From NCBI GenBank assembly GCA_026168455.1, contig CM047429.1:3097720-3161719 (forward strand): 64,000 nt of DNA. The letters run 5' to 3'. This document shows positions 53,994-64,000 of the stretch, piece after piece (position 1 is the first letter of the stretch; each line of letters begins with the position of its first letter). The position numbers and the translations under genes are program-made. The notes below the pieces were generated by a model. It did not search any database. It was given only the letters and a program-made list of their open reading frames with translations, and was not told the origin of the DNA. This stretch comes from Theocolax elegans (taxonomy: Eukaryota; Arthropoda; Insecta; Hymenoptera; Cerocephalidae).

Positions 53994-54880
53994 AGTGAAT
54001 AATGTGTAACATAATTGAAAAAATGCAATTATTTCGCGGAAAACAAAGACTCTTGTTTTGGCGTAAAAACCCTCACGAACTTGAGAGAAAAGCCGAAACA
54101 AGGGGATTATTTATTATTAAAATACACTTAAATAATATATATAAATACAAAATACGAAATATACAATACCAAATGCACGCAACGCAACGCAATATAATCC
54201 GCACGGAGATACAAACGCTTACCTGGGCACGCTGCCCTCGCAAATACGCTTTCCTACTCGAACACCACGCCGCCAAAAAGAGTGTTGAGTAGTCCGCTGA
54301 CGTTCTGCCGCAGCTTCTCGCCGAGGTTGTATTGGCAAGCCGGGTCCGGGGAACGCCTAGATGGTCCGCGACCTTGCACCGTGCGCGCCTCGACGTCTTG
54401 AGGATCCAGACGCAGCGGTGCTGGGCAACAAGGGGTGCTGCCGTTCTCAACCAATGTCCACTTAGCCTCGAGGCACACACACACGCACACACACACATTC
54501 ACCGTTAACGCACGCGGCCACACCAATCCGTGGAATTCGATCGCGCCCAAATTGCACGAAAAACCCGCTCGCGAACTTCTTAATACGTACACGCCCGATT
54601 CCCTACGCGAGAAAAACGAAAAACCCGGCGAAAATTAATAACGTGCAGAGACCAACGGAAATTCAAAGGCACACTTGAATAGACACCTAATGCACGAGCA
54701 CTTCGGCCGTCTAATCAAGAATGCTCGCGTGAGCGCGCGTCCGCGAGCCCTTTGCGCGCGAAACCACCCGCCCCGATACGCCCATGAACGAGTTCGGCAA
54801 CGTCGCGTTAACGAATGCGCGTGGTCTACGCGTTTTAAATTAACGCAAACAATTTGTTTAACTATCAAATTTCTAATTTT
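53994..54880. mobile_element. GC-rich insertion in LINE E 3'UTR, possible solo LTR (minus)
   Basis: The LINE 3'UTR is AT-rich on both sides, but this ~0.88-kb block is rich in CG words (GCGCGC, CGCGGC) and has a CA/CACA tract at 54474-54500. On the minus strand AATAAATAATCC near 54105-54118 could be a poly(A) signal, and the right half (minus start) has the GC-rich look of the solo LTR at 21.6 kb. Ends of the TG...CA type can be drawn (TGTGTAACA / AACTATCA), but a target duplication is not clear. The overlapping small frames have no recognised domains. Confidence 0.4.
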
Positions 54881-54992
54881 ATTATGTTTGTATATATATA
54901 TTTTATTTTTGTTGCGTAGTTCTAAGGATATTTATTAATTGTTATTTTTATTTATTTGTATAACATCTCAAATGTATTGTTGAAGTGCCTAC

Positions 54993-55006
54993 GGGGTTTC
55001 TATCCC
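54993..55006 (+). promoter_or_regulatory. Conserved LINE 3'-terminal hairpin (E)
   Basis: GGGGT-TTCT-ATCCC with one G-T wobble, followed by CAATAAACC and the (ATTC)n tail. Confidence 0.65.
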
Positions 55007-55045
55007 AAAAGGCCCAATAAACCAGATTCATTCATTCATTCATTC

Positions 55046-55092
55046 ACTCTCTTTGTAACTCATTCTCACTCTCTCTCTCTCTCTTTCTCTTT
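55046..55092 (+). repeat. (TC)n between LINE E and fragment J
   Basis: CTCTCTTTG-interrupted TC tract following the (ATTC)n tail of E. Confidence 0.85.
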
Positions 55093-55388
55093 ATATTTTA
55101 TATTTTATTTTATATTTTATATTGTTATTGGTATGGTTACTTTACTGTTTTTATTGTTGTTATTAATACTTATTTATTCAGTTATCTATTTATATGTTTA
55201 TCTGTGTATTTATTATCTCATGTTACTTTGTTATCTGTTCTCTAGCGTGATGAATGTTTCGTTTTGATTAATTTTGATTTCCACTATGTTTTATTTCATT
55301 TTAGTTTATTTGTTACTGCGCAGATTATATTCATAATATGTATACGGGGATTTTTCCCCGAAATACCAAATAAAGATTCTATCTATCT
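55093..55388 (+). mobile_element. LINE fragment J: 3'UTR-only copy
   Basis: T-rich 3'UTR sequence matching the fragment at 39.38-39.49 kb and resembling the end of LINE C. It ends with the hairpin at 55345-55360, AAATAAAG and a (TATC)n tail, with (TC)n on both sides. It is an extreme 5' truncation: only about 300 bp was copied. It shows that 3' tail recognition plus a TC target are enough for insertion. Confidence 0.8.
55345..55360 (+). promoter_or_regulatory. Conserved LINE 3'-terminal hairpin (J)
   Basis: GGGGA-TTTT-TCCCC, extended by an outer C-G pair. Relative to the GGGGT...ACCCC copies, the closing pair has changed from T-A to A-T, a compensatory change. Confidence 0.7.
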
Positions 55389-55433
55389 CATTCTGGCTCT
55401 CTCTCCATCTATCATTCTCTCTCTCTCTCTCTC
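55389..55433 (+). repeat. (TC)n between J and H
   Basis: TC tract with GGCTCT and CATC interruptions. LINE fragment H begins at ACAAATTACAC. Confidence 0.85.
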
Positions 55434-56073
55434 ACAAATTACACTATCAAGCTCAGTAAAGAGTTTGGGTGTTATCCTGACTAGTGACCTCTCATGGAAT
55501 GCTCATATTGCGCGTATATCTTCGAATGTACATGGAGTATTATACCGTTTAAGATATAGGGGCTACCGTTTGCCGGAGGCAGCTCGTCTGTTGCTTGTCA
55601 AGGCTTTAATTATCCCTCATTTCGACTATGCTTGTCTTGTATTCAATGACCTACCATCGTTTCTGGAGGTTAAACTTCAAAGGCTGTGTAATTCTGTTAT
55701 ACGATTTATCTATCATCTAAAACGAGATTCAGCTTTACAACCGTATTATGAACGACTAGGCTGGTTTTCTCTAAAAGTTCGTCGCAATTATTTTCTTGCT
55801 ATCTTTATGTATAAATTATTATTAACTCAGAGACCGAGCTATCTATATGATGGTTTGAAATTTATAAGTGATGAAAATCGTAGATCGAAGCGCTTGGATG
55901 ATGTTTTTATAATTCCGGTTGCATATAGAGACTCTTATAAGTCATCTTTCATTTTGTCTGCAATGGAACTCTGGAATAAACTACCAAGCAATATTAGAAA
56001 TAGTCCCAGTATTCTGATCTTCAAATCAAGCTTACTTAACTTTCTCCGCAATGTTCAAGACTCCAGCTCATGA
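55434..56073 (+). pseudogene. LINE H ORF2 C-terminal domain, open
   Basis: About 213 codons downstream of RT motif D, from SSVKSLGVILTSDLSWN through YRLRYRGYRLPEAARL, IIPHFDYACLVFNDL, LQRLCNSVIRFIYHL and FILSAMELWNKLPSNIR to TGA 56073. There is no stop in this stretch, unlike LINEs A and F, so this copy is younger or was lucky. It lacks the catalytic RT core and the endonuclease, so it is non-functional. The open frame extends leftward into J's tail and the (TC)n only because those repeats lack stops. Confidence 0.8.
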
Positions 56074-56572
56074 TCGATGTTTTTAAGCAATGTTACTGTA
56101 GTACATTTGGTTATTTGATTTATTTATTTTGTGTCATAATTTATTTATCTATATTTGATCCTGTTACTACATGTTACTATTTATTACTTTTCTATTATGT
56201 GATCCTTTTTAATTTATGAGTTTTTTTTAATTTATGAATTTTTGATTTTTATATTCGATTAAATATATGCTTAGTTCCTAAATAATAGATTTGTTTGCAT
56301 AATTATAATTCTTACGCTTTTTATGCTTTTACTTTACGCTTTTATTATATTTTATTATATTTTATTCTATTTTATAGATATTTATACTCTTGCGTTTTTG
56401 CTTTATATTTTATTTTGTAATTCTTCGTCGAAATATTTCTTCACTATAATTATGTTAATATTTTCTCTTATTATTTGATGTAAAAATATTAGTATTAGTA
56501 TTGTATTTTCTAGTGCCATTCGGTTTTTGTTAAACCTTGGCACAAAATAAACTTTGTTATCAATCAATCAAT
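55434..56572 (+). mobile_element. LINE fragment H: 5'-truncated A/F-type copy
   Basis: Only the C-terminal end of ORF2 and the 3'UTR are present. The protein resembles LINE A (YACLVFNDL versus YACTVFCDL; LWNKLPSNIRNSPS versus LWDSLPTNLRMIPS). The 3' end has a hairpin, GGTTT-TTGTT-AAACC within TGCCA...TGGCA, then AAATAAAC and (ATCA)n before (TC)n. Confidence 0.83.
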
Positions 56573-56596
56573 CTCTCTCTATCTCTCTGTCTCTAT
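56571..56596 (+). repeat. (TC)n after fragment H
   Basis: TCTCTCTCTATCTCTCTGTCTC, the right-hand end of this LINE cluster. Confidence 0.85.
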
Positions 56597-56599
56597 GTG

Positions 56600-58905
56600 T
56601 TCACCTGAAACTAGCTCCCTCTCACGGCCACGTGTCAACTACTTTTATATGTTTTTACTTCTGTACGCGTTCTCTCACGGACTGGAAAGCATTGTATCTC
56701 TTTCTATCTTATGAATTTTACATACTATTGCTATCTCTTTTTGTTTCGAGTTGACTAATATATAAAAACGGAGAAGACAAAAATCGAATATCGGAAATCG
56801 ACATCCAATTTCTTTATCGCGACTTTTCTTAATGATGCGTGAATGAATTTGGACAAAATTGGATGTAAACAGAAGATAAATAAATAGGCAAAGTAATGTT
56901 TCATAGATTTCATGAAAATAAATAGTATATAATAAACGGTTATGAAATGAAAAATATGAGGACTGAGTTATTTGTATATATGGCTTCGGCGGCAATACTT
57001 GCGTCGGGCGCTATCGCGCCCTTTGATATTAATTTATTATAATTTTTCTAATTGCGTTCTACAACTTAAAGGGAAGCCGTATTACCTACAGTACGATTAT
57101 TCATTTTATTCAATGTAATCGTATAATTTTGAAATTTCTCCAACCGACCAACAATCAATAGATTTTATAGTATGTAGATATGTTCGTACCATTGCGTTTA
57201 AACAAAAATTGACAGCATAAAACGAAAAATCGTGTATGTCGGTATATAGGTATAATACATAAGATTGCGGTATCACCTTAAGCACGGTGCAAAACGCGAA
57301 TAAATAGGATAAATATAAAGCGGCCTTCGGTTATGCATCAATAGTAAAGGTATTTTTGATGTGCCAAGCAAAAACGTCTCTTTTTAACTCGAGGGGCGCA
57401 CCACCCACGTTGGCTACAAAAGTCTTTAACTCAGAGTATTTACAAGGCTCCGAAATAAAAAAAATTTTGTTAGATTGATATTTTGAGGTAGAATACATTC
57501 TATTTGTTTATATATGAGTTACAGAAAACTTTTTTTAGTAAAAAAATAAAATTTATAAAGTTTTCGAATGTTTAAAAAGTGAGTAACACTTCTATTAGAA
57601 TTTTTAATTTTTTTCTTGATAAATGCACATTTTTGAACCTTATTTATTTCAATAGTATTTATTGAAAGGTAACTAAAAAAAATTTTTGAAGTAATTTGTC
57701 CAAGACTTTTCTTTTTTACAATGGTAAGAAAAATTTTTTTATAGCGAGTTACAACTTAAATTCTTGAAAAAACCATACATTTTCAAACCAATTTCAGATA
57801 CGAATTTAGCGCATCAATTTACTTAAGGATATAGAGGTATCCTAGCATTATATTTTTGAGCCGATATATAGGCTTTCCGGCCCTATAAAGGTTAATGGTA
57901 CTACAATAAACAATGTAAACATTATTTCACAATATGATAAAATTCAAAACTATATTAATATATGATATGTTTGCTGAATAGAAGCAATATCAATTTTATA
58001 TCAATTTCAAGTTTCAATATCCTTTATATGAACTATCACATGCTATATATAGATTAGCAATTCACCGCTGCGGCCTCTCTTTGTGAGTTGTAACGTGAAG
58101 GTGTGTTACAAAAGAAGAGAGAAGATAAACCGATGATAGACTAAGAAGAAAAAGAAAACTGTAAATACATGTGCATATAGATATTTTAAACACGTCTATG
58201 ACGATCGTGAAATGCAGGTAATGAATCCCTTGACGGCGAGCCGACAAACACCAGTGCTATATGATATTACTAATACAGTTACTACTACTACGAATCTAGG
58301 ATATTAATCTAGGATGAGCCCAATTCTAGAAATATAAATTGAACAATATGCAGCTGTGTACCGCGGGCTCATCTGCTGACAGAAAAGAAGGGTGTGGTAT
58401 TCCTGGGACAAAGTACGGAATACTTGAATGAAAAACGGAGAGTTAAAATTGATTGAATCTTTAATCTAATTATCGTTAAAAATATTTTAATCAACAAATT
58501 ATTGTGTGTAAATTTTAATGCGCACGAGCGTAGATGCGATTAATACGAACGCAGCTCGCACGATACCGTGCGCAGGGACGCAATTGCGGCGTGAGGAGAT
58601 TGCAAGGTCCGCGTGAGCTCTCTGCCCACCGATTCGGTTCGTAATCGCGAGTATCGAGTACTTTGACGTCTTACGTGCAGCCTTCTGACGATCCAAAGTT
58701 ACAACCCTTGTCCCTAGGTGGACTCTCTCAGGTAAATCCATGCCTCTCCAAGTCGATGTCAATCCTTCTGCTATACCTCTGACCTTTCTAACCTAAAACG
58801 ACTTGAGGAGAGCGCAATAGAAAATTTGAGGAAATTTGAGCGAGGGAAATAAAGGAAGAGGGTAACAAAAATGATGCACGACTCCATCCGTAAGATCATG
58901 GATGC
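56600..58905. other. Mostly AT-rich DNA, no gene supported
   Basis: No repeat family seen elsewhere in the window was recognised here. The segment 58500-58800 is more GC-balanced and has an 87-codon minus-strand frame (MTSTWRGMDLPERVHLG near its start) without recognisable motifs. The 106-codon minus-strand frame at 56675-56995 is likewise unrecognised. Confidence 0.5.
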
Positions 58906-58910
58906 AGACA

Positions 58911-59124
58911 TTTTTTTTTGTTCATTATTTTAACGTCGCTCTTTTTATGCTCCCAAATCGGTGGTAATTAGCGATAGAGGTCATACGATGTCTTTGTTAA
59001 GAAAGCATTTGTTGAAAATACATTCCCCAGTGCTGCTTGTATCAATCGCCCGGGGCCGAGAATCGAACCTGGGACCTCCAGATTACGAGCCCGACGCCCT
59101 ACCGACCGATCCATCGCAGGCCTC
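58911..59124 (-). mobile_element. tRNA-derived SINE, minus strand
   Basis: On the minus strand the head reads GCGATGGATCGGTCGGTAGG (A-box region) and AGGTTCGATTCTC (B box, 59057-59068 region), with a CTCGTAA anticodon-arm-like stretch between. A short body follows, ending AGAGCGACGTTAAAATAA and an A-tail (plus-strand T-run at 58911-58919). At about 210 bp it is shorter than the SINE at 24 kb and has a different tRNA-like head, but the same 3' end. It is therefore a second SINE family sharing a tail. Confidence 0.8.
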
Positions 59125-59289
59125 TATTCTTATATTTTATATTTTAAAATTCTTTTAAAATATTTCTAAAAAATTTAAATTGTATTATTATTTTTTAATT
59201 ACTTTTTTATTTTTCTATTTTTTTCATCCACAAAGAAAACCATCTACTGATTAAATACTCTTGAATTCAGATTTACCCTACTGGGCCAC

Positions 59290-59940
59290 ACTGTATGCGC
59301 AATGGTTTTTCCATTCCTTTCCCTACTATTCCACAAACAGAAGAAGCATGGATTGTTTGCAAAGCCGGACTGTTAGCTGAATATCATAGACTTATGGTCA
59401 ATGTAATTGATCTTCTGTAACACCTTCTTAATGTTTTTGTGACTTTCTTTTAGCACCACTGAATGTGCTACTGGTATTGGGGCATAAAAGTTGCCTATGT
59501 GAAGCAATACTCATTTCAGACTCCGCTTTAATGAATCAAGGAACAGTCTCTATTTTTCTGCCTTATAATTTTGAGGCTTGAGTTCATCCATTAATCCTTC
59601 TACATCGTTGCAGTATGCTATTTCTTCTTTCTAAAAAATATTCTCAAAACTTCTTCTCTCTATCTCGATATACTGAAACCTTAGTGCCCTCAGCAAGAAG
59701 ATTTTTTTTCTTAGTGCAGAAGCTAGATATTCAGCGCTACCTTTCGGAAATCCTAGATCTCTGATTAAATCGTTCAATCCCTGCTGCGTATACGGTTAAA
59801 GGATTTTTTGTTATTTGTGCCCATATGAAACATACTCTTCAGCATCTTCTTCAGATTCAATGTCCTCATCTGATGCTTCTTGATCTGCATTTAAATGTTC
59901 CGAGCTTACATCCATTTTCTCTATGGATGTCTACTTCCCT
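59290..59940 (-). pseudogene. Decayed transposon-associated ORF, minus strand
   Basis: From 59940 down, the minus strand reads an acidic stretch (MDVSSEHLNADQEASDEDIE, then EEDAEEYVSYGHK), then TQQGLNDLIRDLGFPKGSAEYLAS-like sequence and LRKKNLLAEGTKVSVYRDREKKF, followed by scattered stops. The phrase Q-x-L-N-D-L-x-R-D-L-x-L-x-K-x-x-A-E-x-L-A-S-x-L-x-x-x-N is one I recall from many multicopy 'uncharacterized' invertebrate proteins that travel with mobile elements. I do not know its function. At least six in-frame stops are present. Confidence 0.5.
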
Positions 59941-59999
59941 CTGCTGAAGATCTCTTGTTAATGGGTGTGGGATTCTTAAGATATTATTTTTTTAACCTG

Positions 60000-61336
60000 T
60001 AAGGAGATACTTTATTTTGAAAAAAATTTTCCAATATGTCCTATAGTGCGCTGATAAGCCGAGGCTGCATGAACAATAATTGTCAACAGATGTATTATTT
60101 AACAAATATGTAGCATATGTACTGAAATACACTGGTTGTGGTACTTACTATTTTATTTATGAGTGATTTCTCGTCAAGTCTATAAGTCGGGTATTGTGGT
60201 AGATACCTGACCAAAAAGAATTTCTAACAATACATATATATATATATAATTTCATCAGTAGAGGTTTCTGCCACCCAAGATAGAAAAGATGCGTTGATAC
60301 TGAAAAGATCGAATACAGTCATTGAGTGCAGTGCTTAATTTAAGGTTATTTCGCGGGTATATTTTACTGTTATGTACACTTGGCATATTTTACCGACAGT
60401 CGGTAACTACTATACTATTGTAGTCTTTTTTTTTCTTTTTCTTTTTTCGTCCGCTAGGTGACACAACCAAGACAGTTTTCAATTTATTATTAAATCGCTT
60501 TATGTTTATACTCAAACTAATAATTTACAGTCAATATCGATGAATTATAGTGATATTTTATCAATTTTATTATAGATGTTAAGCAAATTGTAAATTTATG
60601 TAATTTAATTTTTGCGCTACACCACATGTATCAATATTGTAAACTTCCTAGTATTATGTTGCAATATCATTATCTTTACTCTGTTTAGTGCAATATGATC
60701 ACAATGATTGATTTATTATTCTAATTTGATTCAAATTCGATTGTTATTTCATTACTTTCACTTTTATCTTGTTATATTCAGTAATTATGCGCATTTTATT
60801 TTATTTTTCTTGTTTTTTCGTTTCACAATTTAAACTTATTTTATTAAGTATAACTTTACCTATTGTATAAATATTATAGTTATCTTTTTACTTGACTAAT
60901 TTATATTAAATTGAATTTATTGTCTCGGAAACATACGTATAATTGATTGTAGTTATTAGTTGCGTACTCTCATAGCATATATGCTAGTATTTTTTGTGTT
61001 TAAGCTATTTTATATATCTCATGTATTTTACTTTTTATTTTGTTTGTATGTTGTGTTAAACTTTAGAGTAAGTGTAAATTATCATCTTACACTATTAGTT
61101 ATTTGTTACTAACTTTTGAGCGATCTTTAAATTCTTATAAAATTATTTTCATATTTATCACTCCGGTGCAGCTTTGTGTTATGTTATACGAGTTCAATTT
61201 AATATGATACCACGCGTTAATTCATTATTTATTAATCATTTATTTTTTACATTGAGAAGCCAATTTATTAGACGCGTTGAGTATTGTATATATTCTTTAT
61301 TAGATTTTCTGTCTCTGTATTAATATTTTTGTTTAA
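60000..61336. other. AT-rich DNA, possibly the 5' region of LINE F
   Basis: No gene. By analogy with LINE A, whose 5' region before ORF1 is over 1 kb, part of this stretch may be the 5'UTR of LINE F. No (TC)n or GGTGAGT marks a start here, so the boundary is unknown. A (TA)n tract lies at 60235-60247. Confidence 0.4.
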
Positions 61337-61354
61337 GTGTATTGGTTGTTTCAA

Positions 61355-62350
61355 ATGCCTAAATGTAATAGGTGTAACAAGAGTATTGTAAAGCAAAGTC
61401 GCAAATGCCTAATTTGTGGTAAATCATATCATCCTGGTTGCGCGATTATTTATATTTCGAAGAAACCAGCCGATAACTGCTGCGTGCGATCTTTTTGTGT
61501 CATCGATCGCAAGCACCAAGTTTCTCTCAACGTCAAATCGCCCTCTCCATCTAGTCGGTCTCTGAGTTTCGATAAACTTCGTAATATAGACACGGATATA
61601 AATTTGAATCTAGATTGTGATCTTTTTTCTATTCAACCTCTAAACATGTCTATCAATACTAACAACACAAGCAGCTTTGTTTGTGACGGACTGGCATCTT
61701 CAGTATCTGGGGAGACAACTCTTCATGCCACACAAACATCAGTGCAATCTGCCCCAAGTGATTGGTCGAACATGTCTGATTCTGTTAAAATGGCAATGAT
61801 TTTTTCTAAAATTACGCAAAATCACAGTGAAGTTACCAATCAACTTGATTCTGTCAAATCTCTATTAGGAGAAAATGCCTCTCGTATGGACAGGATTGAA
61901 GCCCAAATTGAGGAAATGAAAGCTATGTGTTCTATGCCCCTCGGTTCTGAATTAAGAGTGTTTGGTATTCCGGCAAATTCGACAATACCACCTAGAGAGT
62001 TGGTAGTTTCAATTTTGAAGTGCTTAGAGTTGTCAAAATTTGAAAATGACATTGTTGAAGTTCATGAATTCCAACAAAAACGTCATGAATCAAACAAATC
62101 TTCTGGTTCGCATCCTTCTACGTCTAAGTTCATTTCGTATATTATCAAATTTAAATCGTATGAAATTAAGGAACATGTTCTTAAGTTAAAACGTGAATAT
62201 GGTGATATCATCTATCACAGTCTTGTGTCAAACTCAACGATGTCTGATAATGATAATGGTCCGGAGATTAAACTATATGACATGCTACCTCCAGTCTTAT
62301 ATCGTCTGCTTGTTCAGACTAAATTCAAAGCGCGTGAATTAAATTTCTAA
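61355..62350 (+). pseudogene. LINE F ORF1: zinc-knuckle / coiled-coil protein (premature TAA)
   Basis: Starts MPKCNRCNKSIVKQ. The zinc array is complete: CNRC, CLICGKSYHPGC, then NCCV. A Ser/Asn-rich linker follows, then a coiled coil around LLGENASRMDRIEAQIEEMK, then LRVFGIPANSTIPPRELVV (RRM-like start) and IKLYDMLPPVLYRLLVQTKF. A TAA at 62348-62350 stops the frame, but the next codons (HVWSRNGLIYVRRND) still match LINE A ORF1, so this is a premature stop. The normal ORF1 end is deleted, and the same frame passes straight into ORF2 sequence (LRVAQINVNSL). Confidence 0.8.
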
Positions 62351-64000
62351 CATGTATGGTCAAGAAATGGACTGATTTATGTTCGACGGAATGATCATTC
62401 TGATGCTATTACTATCTCTACTGCTCAAACGCAGCCATATTTAAGAGTAGCACAGATTAATGTGAATTCTTTAAAAGAACACTTCAATGATGTCCAAGAT
62501 TTTATTACAAAAGAATCTATAGATGTATTGTCTATTTTGGAAACATGGCTCACTCCAAGACAACCAACCTCTCTCTTTAATATCAATAACTATATTCTAA
62601 TTAGAAATGATAGAAATATTAAATCTGCGGGAGGAAAGAGAGACTTCATGTAGGGAGACGGAGTAGCTTGTTACGTTCGTAAATCTATTTCTTTCAAGAT
62701 TCTTATTGGTTCAAATAATGAGGATGTAAATGCAAATGAGTTTCTCTTTCTCGAATTGTGTCCTTGCTCTGATCATAAAAGTACAATTTTAATGATATCA
62801 CTATATCGTCGACCAAAGGGACATGTCCTATCTAACGTATTTCTAGTACTTGGTGAATATATACACTTGCATCAGAATATTATTTTGGCAGGTGATCTTA
62901 ACTCGGATCTAACGAACGACAACTACTATTCATGTCACCTTAGAAGCTTGATCAACGAGTTGAATCTCACCTTGATTCCTTTTGGTCCTACACATCACCG
63001 CGACTCTTCTGATACATGGTTGGATGTCATTATTGTTGATTCTGAGGATAGAGTTAAATCATTTTGCAAGTCCCAGTCTCCTTTCATAAATTGCCATGAC
63101 TTCCTGATATTTAGACTACAAATTGGACCAACCAGTGAGGCCCCAACTATCTTTATCTTCTTGTAGATTCACTGGCTTTAACCCGGAACTTTTCTCCTCA
63201 GAATTGAAAGCATATCTCAACTTAAATTATTTTTGGCATAACTTTAATGAGTCTCTTGATGTCAATTCTGCTCTAAATGTTTTCCGAGACAAAGCTTTGA
63301 ACTTGCTCGACATTCATGCACCAATTGTAATTCGAACTTTAAAAAAAAGGCCCGCACCGTGGTTTTCAAATGAGCTTAGAGAAAGGTGTCGTGCTCGTGA
63401 TTGATTATATAAAAAATCTCGAAGGCAACATAACTGCGATCTACTCAATCAGTACAAAGCTATGCGTAAACTGCACAAGAGAGAAATCAAAATAGCTTGC
63501 GATAATTATATTGTTAATGCTCTAAATGAAGCTTCTGATTCAGCAAGTTACTGGAAATTATTACGTAACCATGGTCTAACCAAGCCCAAGCTTGAGTCGC
63601 CCCTTCACTATTTTAATGCAGAGGACCTTATCAATTATTATTCTATGATTGCATGTTGTCATCCTTCATGCTCTCTAAGCCAATTAGATGATATTTTAAA
63701 TCGCCCCTACAAAGATAATGCGATACAATTCTCTTTTCATCATGTTGACTTTGAATCAGTACTCTTGGCAATGAAATCTTCTCTTCCAAACTCAAAGAGT
63801 CGCAGCTGTGATGGACTCTCTCTATTATTTTTTGCTGATGTCTTTCCTAGTATAGTGCCATTCTTTGTTAGTCTCTTTAATAAATCAATTGATTCCGGAT
63901 CTTACCCTGCACTTTGGAAGAAATCAGTCATTATACCTCTATTGGCCGAAACTCGCCCAATTGCACAATTACCGCATTTTGCAAAAGTATTTGATTCTAT
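62351..64000 (+). pseudogene. LINE F ORF2: EN and start of RT (broken, runs off the window)
   Basis: EN: AQINVNSLKEHFND, SILETWLTPRQP, a TAG after KRDFM (62651-62653), SLYRRPKGHVLSN, AGDLNSDL (intact here, deleted in LINE A), SDTWLDVIIVD and NCHDFLIF. A frameshift lies near 63150, after which the linker continues (RPAPWFSNELRERCRARD) with a TGA at 63402-63404. Further coding-like sequence reads SYWKLLRNHGLTKPKLESPL, SKSRSCDGLSLLFF and ETRPIAQLPHFAKVFDS at the window edge, so the RT fingers region has begun. It is the closest relative of LINE A in the window. Confidence 0.8.

Larger units (their letters stand above)
49500..55045 (+). mobile_element. LINE E: full-ended but heavily mutated copy
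   Basis: Starts GGTGAGTAAAAGCC after (TC)n, with ORF1 at 49809, ORF2 to 53793, and a 3'UTR split by a GC-rich insertion at about 54.0-54.88 kb. The 3' end has the hairpin at 54993-55006, CAATAAACC and an (ATTC)n tail, then (TC)n. Same subfamily as LINE D. Multiple stops, frameshifts and a ~40-residue deletion in RT show it is inactive. Confidence 0.83.

Noticed and set aside
1..64000. CRISPR array, bacterial operon or phage content
   Set aside because: Repeats here are microsatellites, minisatellites or transposon ends with no regular spacers, and there are no ribosome-binding-site-led operons; all coding relics are eukaryotic transposons or an animal gene.

Overview
The window is nuclear DNA from a eukaryote, almost certainly an arthropod and most likely an insect. 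The evidence is an animal-type Lst8 coding sequence, CR1/L2/Jockey-type LINEs with an ORF1 zinc knuckle, tRNA-derived SINEs, Helitron and CACTA-like remnants, and AT-rich intergenic DNA with short GC-rich islands. Placement in Hymenoptera is a guess from repeat style. Nothing bacterial is present and there is no CRISPR array. The only host-type gene is a single-exon, twice-frameshifted Lst8 copy at the left edge. Nearly everything else is transposable elements, many inserted into one another.

Layout. 0-2 kb: Lst8 copy. 2.1-6.5 kb: an array of ~110-bp units, interrupted by a 1.86-kb foldback element and by a 0.6-kb insertion that carries a complete hammerhead ribozyme on the minus strand. 6.6-7.5 kb: a minus-strand LINE ORF1 relic. 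8.3-16 kb: two LINEs, A (with a foldback in its 5' region) and B (ORF1 only), separated by (TC)n. 16-24.5 kb: three palindromes with arms of 0.3-0.45 kb, a CACTA/EnSpm-like relic, a solo LTR with a 4-bp target duplication, and a tRNA-SINE with a 12-bp duplication. 25.7-38.9 kb: LINEs C, D and G head to tail, each bounded by (TC)n. 39-49 kb: minisatellites, a 510-bp tandem duplication, and a deleted Helitron next to a duplicated Ulp1-like protease. 49.4-56.6 kb: LINE E, a 3'UTR-only copy (J) and a 5'-truncated copy (H), again in (TC)n. 58.9-64 kb: a SINE, an unrecognised transposon relic, and LINE F, which runs off the window.

How the parts relate. LINEs A, B, C, D, E, G, H and J all lie in the same orientation, and each is bounded by (TC)n where its boundary can be seen. 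Elements with a preserved 5' end start at or near GGTGAGT. All end in a small hairpin, a poly(A)-signal-like motif and a tetranucleotide tail. In A, B, C, D and E, ORF1 ends in a single UGA after which the same reading frame continues (in A, C, D and E straight into the endonuclease), without an AUG, and the residues just after the UGA are conserved in B-E. This suggests ORF2 is made by stop-codon readthrough. C is the best-preserved copy: its only visible lesion is a G11 homopolymer frameshift. The two near-identical tandem duplications at 41-45 kb differ only by single-base indels, so some frameshifts in this assembly may be sequencing errors.
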